DNA of 9,114 bases from Actinomycetota bacterium (GTDB lineage: Bacteria; Actinomycetota; Actinomycetes; Streptosporangiales; Streptosporangiaceae): positions 1 through 9,114 of the forward strand of contig PLIQ01000268.1 of NCBI GenBank assembly GCA_003140115.1, in the 5' to 3' direction. Below are positions 5,907 to 9,114 of this stretch, one piece after another. The position numbers and the translations under genes were made by a program. How positions within the stretch are numbered: the first letter of the stretch is position 1; each line of letters begins with the position of its first letter. Below the pieces are notes generated by a model. It did no database searches. It was not told where the DNA came from and saw nothing but the letters and a program-made list of their open reading frames with translations.

Positions 5907-6011
5907 ACCTCCGACGGCATCGGGACCGATGACTGTGGCGCGACGGAGCCGTTATGCGTTACCTCCGATGGCATCGGCGGGACCGATGGCTTCGGCGGGA
6001 CGGAGCCGTTA
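5907..6011. repeat. two-copy tandem repeat, 48 and 51 bp
   Basis: Copies at 5907-5954 and 5961-6011 both begin ACCTCCGAnGGCATCGG and end GACGGAGCCGTTA. They differ by a 3-bp insertion and a few substitutions. Each copy contains CCGAnGGCATCGG, which folds as a small hairpin. The 3-bp difference keeps frame on both strands, so a coding origin is possible, but no gene is recognisable. Confidence 0.7.
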
Positions 6012-6120
6012 AGGGACGGGCACGGCCGGGTGGTGGCGGGCCAGGATCCGGGCGTGGTGCGGCTGGTTCGGGCATGGTCTCTTCCCTTGGCATCTGGGGG
6101 CCCGCTGCAGCGTCCTCGGC

Positions 6121-6138
6121 GGCCGCTGGTCAGCGGCC
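6121..6138. repeat. perfect 8-bp hairpin at the end of the short ORF
   Basis: GGCCGCTG and CAGCGGCC pair around a 2-nt loop, covering the TGA stop of the short ORF at 6130-6132. It has no T-run. It could protect or end a short transcript. Confidence 0.4.
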
Positions 6139-6252
6139 GACCGGAACGCTGCGACGGGGAATGTATCCCTCAGGCACCGGGATCGCCAGCCGGGACGCGG
6201 CATTGCGAGCGTCGTGGGCACTAGCGATCGTGATGACCGCATCGGTGCGCAT
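6130..6252 (-). CDS. short hypothetical ORF (40 aa) with strong RBS
   Basis: ATG at 6252 is preceded by GGAGG with 5-nt spacing, an unusually good ribosome binding site for this window. The 40-residue product begins MRTDAVITIASAHDARNAAS and ends RRSVPVGR. It has no signal peptide, membrane segment or motif that I recognise, and it could be the surviving start of a larger, truncated gene. The stop lies inside a perfect 8-bp hairpin (6121-6138). Evidence for expression is only the ribosome binding site. Confidence 0.3.
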   Translation of the reverse strand: MRTDAVITIASAHDARNAASRLAIPVPEGYIPRRSVPVGR

Positions 6253-6310
6253 GAGCTCCTCCGGTAGCCCCGGGAAGCTGGCCGCTGGTGGCGGCTGACG
6301 TCCGGTGTCT

Positions 6311-6379
6311 GGTTTGAACCTATACCTGCACTGAAAAACTAGCAATAATTTTCCAGAATCTGGTGACCTATTAATTTGA
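6311..6379. other. AT-rich patch
   Basis: A stretch of about 70 bases far richer in A and T than anything else nearby, including CTGAAAAACT and a facing ATTTTCCAG (imperfect inverted repeat, 6331-6355). TTGACC at 6376-6381 with CTATCA 17 bp later is a weak plus-strand promoter candidate for the ABC genes. No gene is seen. Confidence 0.35.
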
Positions 6380-6456
6380 CCGGCTGGACCTTCCTGACCT
6401 ATCACGCCCGGGTTCTGCTGTGCGTCGCCCGGGCGCTGCTGACCGATCTCGCGGAC

Positions 6457-6541
6457 CGGGCCGGCCGCATACAGCACCGGCCCGCGAAGGCATGGCCTTC
6501 GGCTCTAGACAGCGGTCAGCTTCCGGCCCCAGCATGGGGCC
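6457..6541 (+). promoter_or_regulatory. three consecutive leader hairpins before the ABC gene
   Basis: Perfect inverted repeats occur at 6457-6464/6477-6484 (8 bp, 12-nt loop), 6485-6491/6495-6501 (7 bp, 3-nt loop) and 6525-6530/6536-6541 (6 bp, 5-nt loop). The last arm ends at the base before the GTG at 6542 and includes the only G-rich run that could serve as ribosome binding site. The pairing is seen; a regulatory role is inferred. Confidence 0.4.
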
Positions 6542-7534
6542 GTGCCTGAGATGACTCGCCAGGACGGCGCCGCGATCGAGGTGCGGGGCCTGACCAAGTC
6601 CTACGGCGACGTGCACGCCGTCCAGGGGATCGACCTCCTCGTCGCCCGCGGGCAGATCTTCGCGCTGCTCGGCCCGAACGGCGCCGGGAAGACGACCACG
6701 GTCGAGATCCTCGAGGGCTACCGGTCACGCGACGGCGGCACGGTGCAGGTCCTCGGCTACGACCCCGCGCGCCAGCGGCGGGCACTGAAGAGCCGGATCG
6801 GGATCGTCCTGCAGTCCAGCGGCATGGACCGCTACCTCACCGCGGCGGAGACCGTCGCGATGTACGCGGGGTACTACCCGCGGCCGCGGCCGGTAGACGA
6901 GGTGATCGGGCTGGTGGGCCTGCAGGCGAAGCGGAACACCCGGGTGTTGCAGTTGTCCGGCGGGCAGCAACGGCGGCTGGACGTCGCGATCGCCCTGGTC
7001 GGCAACCCGGACCTGCTGTTCCTGGACGAGCCCACGACCGGATTCGATCCCTCGGCCCGGCACGAGGCGTGGGAGGTCATCAAGAACCTGGCCACGCTGG
7101 GCAAGACGGTGCTGCTGACCACGCATTACATGGACGAGGCGCAGTACCTGGCCGACCAGGTCGCGGTGATCAGCGGCGGCCGGATCGTCGCGCAAGGACC
7201 GCCGGCCACCATTGGGAACCGCGAACGGGCCAGGGCCAGGATCCGCTACCGGCTGGCCGGCGGGGCCACGCCGCCGGCCGACCTGTTCACGCCGCCCGGG
7301 CCGGACGGGCTGACCGAACTGGTTCCCGACGACCTGACCGCCGCGCTGCACCGGCTCACCGGCTGGGCCCTGGAGCAGCACGCTGAGCTCACCGGCCTGG
7401 AGGTCATCCGGCCGACCCTCGAGGACGTCTACCTGGAGCTGACCGACAGCCCGGCCGGGCAGGCCGGGGCGGCGAGCACGGCGGAGCCAGCCCTGCCTGG
7501 GCCGGCCGACCCGAAGGAAGGCCGCGCGTCATGA
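6542..7534 (+). CDS. ABC-2 type exporter ATP-binding protein (DrrA-like)
   Basis: A 330-residue cytoplasmic ATPase that should power the permease encoded next. Walker A is GPNGAGKT (44-51), the Q-loop Gln91, the signature LSGGQQRR (138-145), Walker B LLFLDEP (158-164) and the H-loop His195 in TTHYMDEA. A C-terminal domain ends in the LEDVYLEL motif typical of drug- and polyketide-export ATPases of the DrrA/CcmA type, followed by a Pro/Ala-rich tail of about 35 residues. Substrate cannot be deduced; no biosynthetic cluster is visible. The start may be GTG at 6542 or ATG at 6551; neither has a clear ribosome binding site, and a hairpin abuts the GTG. The stop overlaps the permease ATG. Confidence 0.93.
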   Translation: MPEMTRQDGAAIEVRGLTKSYGDVHAVQGIDLLVARGQIFALLGPNGAGKTTTVEILEGYRSRDGGTVQVLGYDPARQRRALKSRIGIVLQSSGMDRYLTAAETVAMYAGYYPRPRPVDEVIGLVGLQAKRNTRVLQLSGGQQRRLDVAIALVGNPDLLFLDEPTTGFDPSARHEAWEVIKNLATLGKTVLLTTHYMDEAQYLADQVAVISGGRIVAQGPPATIGNRERARARIRYRLAGGATPPADLFTPPGPDGLTELVPDDLTAALHRLTGWALEQHAELTGLEVIRPTLEDVYLELTDSPAGQAGAASTAEPALPGPADPKEGRAS

Positions 7535-8301
7535 ACGGCGCAGCGCTGACGCTGACCCAGGTCAGGTACACGAACAAGGCGTTCTGGCGTAACCCGGCCT
7601 CGGCGTTCTTCATCTTCGCCTTCCCGCTCATGTTCCTGGTGATCTTCACCGCGCTGCTGGGGCACGGCACGGTGCGCGTCTCGCCGGCCAAGGTGGTCGA
7701 CACCTCCACGTACTACGTGGCGGCCATGGCCTCCTTCGGGGTGATCTCGGCCTGCTACACGAACATCGCGATCAGCGTGACCACCCAGCGCGACCTCGGC
7801 ATCCTCAAGCGCCTGAACGGCACGCCGCTGCCGAGCTCGGTCTATCTCGTGGCCCGGATACTGCACTCGCTGTTCGTCTCGGTCCTGCTGGTGGCGATCA
7901 CCGCCGCCTTCGGCCGCCTGCTCTACAGCGCCAGCATCCCGGCCGGCGTGACCCTGCTGCGATTCCTGGTCATGCTCCTGGTCGGGGCGGCCACCTTCTG
8001 CGCGCTCGGCTTCGCGGTCACCGCGTTCATCCCCAACGCCGACGCCGCTCCGGCGATCGTCAACGCGTCCATCCTGCCGCTGCTGTTCCTGTCCGGGATC
8101 TTCATCCCGCTGGGCAGCAACGCGCCCGCCTGGATCGCGTGGATCGCCAGGATATTCCCGGTCCGGCACTTCGCCGAGGGCATGCAGGCCGGATTCCTCG
8201 GCACCGCGTTCGACTGGACCGACGTGCTGATCGTGGCGGCCTGGGGCCTGGGCGGCCTGCTGTTCGCCGTCCGCTTCTTCAGCTGGGAGCCGAGGGCCTG
8301 A
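7531..8301 (+). CDS. ABC-2 type exporter permease
   Basis: A 256-residue integral membrane protein with about six membrane segments at residues 24-44, 61-83, 104-128, 143-167, 174-194 and 230-250. The usual ABC-2 features are present: a cytoplasmic start with NPASAFFIFAFPL, the RDLGILKRLNGTPLP loop expected to contact the ATPase, and the LFLSGIFIPL segment followed by an amphipathic stretch with FPVRHFAEGM. It overlaps the ATPase gene by ATGA, so the two are co-translated and should form a dimer of dimers in the plasma membrane. Its 3' end overlaps the convergent rRNA methyltransferase gene by 23 bp. Confidence 0.92.
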   Translation: MNGAALTLTQVRYTNKAFWRNPASAFFIFAFPLMFLVIFTALLGHGTVRVSPAKVVDTSTYYVAAMASFGVISACYTNIAISVTTQRDLGILKRLNGTPLPSSVYLVARILHSLFVSVLLVAITAAFGRLLYSASIPAGVTLLRFLVMLLVGAATFCALGFAVTAFIPNADAAPAIVNASILPLLFLSGIFIPLGSNAPAWIAWIARIFPVRHFAEGMQAGFLGTAFDWTDVLIVAAWGLGGLLFAVRFFSWEPRA

Positions 8302-9114
8302 GCTCCTGGCCGCGTATGGTGGCTATCTCGTACAGGGCGATGCCGGTGGCCACGCCGGCGTTCAGTGACTCGGTGGAGGCCGTGATCGGGATGCGGATCA
8401 GCACGTCGCAGGCCTGGGTCACGATCCGGGACAGGCCGCGGCCCTCTGAGCCGGTGACCAGGACCAGCGGCGCGGTGGCCAGGTCCAGGTCGCGGACCGC
8501 GGTGTCGCCGGCCGCGTCGAGGCCGGCTACGAAGATCCCGGCTTCCCGGTAGGACTGCAGCGCGCGGGCCAGGTTGGCGGCCCGGGCCACCGGGATGCGG
8601 GCCAGCGCCCCGGCCGAGGCCTTCCACGCACCCGCGGTCACGCCCGCGCCACGACGGGAGGGCACCACCACGCCGTGCGCGCCGAACGCGGCGGCCGAAC
8701 GGGCGATGGCGCCGAGGTTGCGGGGATCGGTCACGCCGTCCAATGCGGCGATGAGCGGCAGCTCGCCGGCGTCCGCGGCACGGGCCAGCAGGTCGTCGGG
8801 GTGTGCGTACTCATAGGCCCGCACCCGCAGGGCCAGGCCCTGGTGCAGCGCGCCGCCGGTGAGCCGGTCCAGCTCGGCGGGACCGGCCTCGAGCACCGGC
8901 ACGCCGCGGTCGGCGGCCATCTTGATGGCCTCGTCGACCCGGTCGTCGCGGGAGATCCGGGCCCCGACGTACAGCGCGGTCGCGGGCACGCGGGCCCGCA
9001 GCGACTCGACCACCGGGTTGCGGCCGGCCACGAACTCGGCCGCCTCCCCCGCGCCGCGCGTGGTCCGCCGGGCGCCCGGCGAGGCCGGGGCCGAGGCGGA
9101 GGCGGAGGCGGAGG
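8279..9114 (-). CDS. 23S rRNA 2'-O-methyltransferase, RlmB/TrmH (SpoU) family, 5' end off window
   Basis: A SAM-dependent SPOUT methyltransferase, most like RlmB, which methylates the 2'-O of G2251 in the 23S rRNA peptidyl-transferase P loop. Counting from the V of VAGRNPVVE, the N-terminal substrate-binding domain covers about 1-75 (with HQGLA at 63-67). SpoU motif 1 is NLGAIARSA (105-113), motif 2 GSEGRGLS (194-201) and motif 3 TASTESLNAGVA (217-228), which form the knotted SAM site. The frame is open from the GTG at 9031 to the window edge, encoding a Ser/Ala-Pro/Arg-rich linker. This suits the long basic N-terminal extension of actinobacterial homologues, so the gene is partial here and 9031 is not its true start. 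The stop lies within the permease gene's last codons. A TrmH relative with another RNA target is possible. Confidence 0.9.
   Translation of the reverse strand, partial: SASASASAPASPGARRTTRGAGEAAEFVAGRNPVVESLRARVPATALYVGARISRDDRVDEAIKMAADRGVPVLEAGPAELDRLTGGALHQGLALRVRAYEYAHPDDLLARAADAGELPLIAALDGVTDPRNLGAIARSAAAFGAHGVVVPSRRGAGVTAGAWKASAGALARIPVARAANLARALQSYREAGIFVAGLDAAGDTAVRDLDLATAPLVLVTGSEGRGLSRIVTQACDVLIRIPITASTESLNAGVATGIALYEIATIRGQELRPSAPS
9093..9114. repeat. GGCGGA hexamer microsatellite inside the methyltransferase gene
   Basis: Tandem GGCGGA units reach the window edge and encode alternating Ser-Ala on the minus strand. It is a low-complexity linker in the N-terminal extension and may vary in length. 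Confidence 0.6.

Larger units (their letters stand above)
5751..6541. other. long gene-poor interval between tRNA-Thr and the ABC genes
   Basis: No convincing protein gene of normal size lies in these 791 bases. Open frames on both strands are low-complexity and match no family I recognise. Contents I can support are a two-copy tandem repeat (5907-6011), one short ORF with a good ribosome binding site (6130-6252), an AT-rich patch (6311-6379) and three hairpins ahead of the ABC gene (6457-6541). Confidence 0.55.

Noticed and set aside
5907..6011. Possible CRISPR array
   Set aside because: Only two directly adjacent copies, no unique spacers of regular length, and no cas genes.
5766..6224. 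152-codon plus-strand frame after the tRNA
   Set aside because: No ribosome binding site or recognisable domain; the repeated peptide segment only reflects the DNA tandem repeat.
7429..8169. 246-codon minus-strand frame opposite the ABC genes
   Set aside because: Rich in Arg, Gly, Asp and Gln with no hydrophobic core; it is the complement of the well-supported permease.
8279..8301. Convergent overlap of permease and methyltransferase genes as a regulatory device
   Set aside because: A 23-bp tail-to-tail overlap is common in compact bacterial genomes and shows nothing else unusual.

Overview
The window is high-GC DNA from an actinomycete. Evidence for this is a mycothiol-dependent-isomerase-type (MDMPI/DinB-like) protein, a DUF5753-type regulator fragment, an actinobacterial-type Cys/His-rich integrase, GTG/TTG start codons and a tRNA gene without an encoded CCA. 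The genus cannot be fixed from the sequence alone.

Region 1 (about 1-5680) reads as a decayed integrative element or genomic island inserted at the 3' end of a tRNA-Thr(UGU) gene (5678-5750, minus strand). The tyrosine recombinase (4063-5586, minus) starts 91 nt downstream of the tRNA and reads away from it. A 20-bp site made of two GTTCCACG-like words 12 bp apart lies between int and the tRNA (5619-5638) and recurs with 18/20 matches at the far left (29-48). These look like paired arm-type recombinase sites bounding about 5.6 kb. No second copy of the tRNA 3' end is visible, so the left attachment site is outside the window or lost. Between the sites lie, from the left: an MDMPI-family gene (364-1068, minus), a frameshifted STAS-domain pseudogene, a 171-bp fragment of a second integrase whose conserved His has changed, a truncated DUF5753 regulator fragment, a compact three-gene operon, and the integrase.

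The operon (3887 to 1977, minus) encodes an XRE-type DNA-binding protein, an ImmA/IrrE-type HELGH zinc peptidase and a PIN-like protein. Reading frames overlap by 17 nt and then by ATGA. A 9-bp perfect inverted repeat (3905-3933) sits in the promoter just upstream of the XRE gene and is a likely autoregulatory operator. The arrangement suggests a repressor, protease and nuclease-toxin module used for stress-induced, prophage-like or defence switching, carried as island cargo.

The most unusual protein is the integrase. It carries an in-frame GntR-type winged-helix segment (about residues 143-216) inserted between the core-binding and catalytic parts, flanked on both sides by Cys/His residues.

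Region 2 (5751-6541) is a non-coding or relic interval with a two-copy 48/51-bp tandem repeat, a short unassigned ORF with a good ribosome binding site, an AT-rich patch and three consecutive hairpins running up to the next start codon.

Region 3 (6542-9114) is ordinary chromosomal sequence: a translationally coupled ABC-2 exporter pair (ATPase and six-helix permease, plus strand) converging with, and overlapping by 23 bp, the 3' end of an RlmB/TrmH-type 23S rRNA 2'-O-methyltransferase gene (minus) that runs off the right edge.
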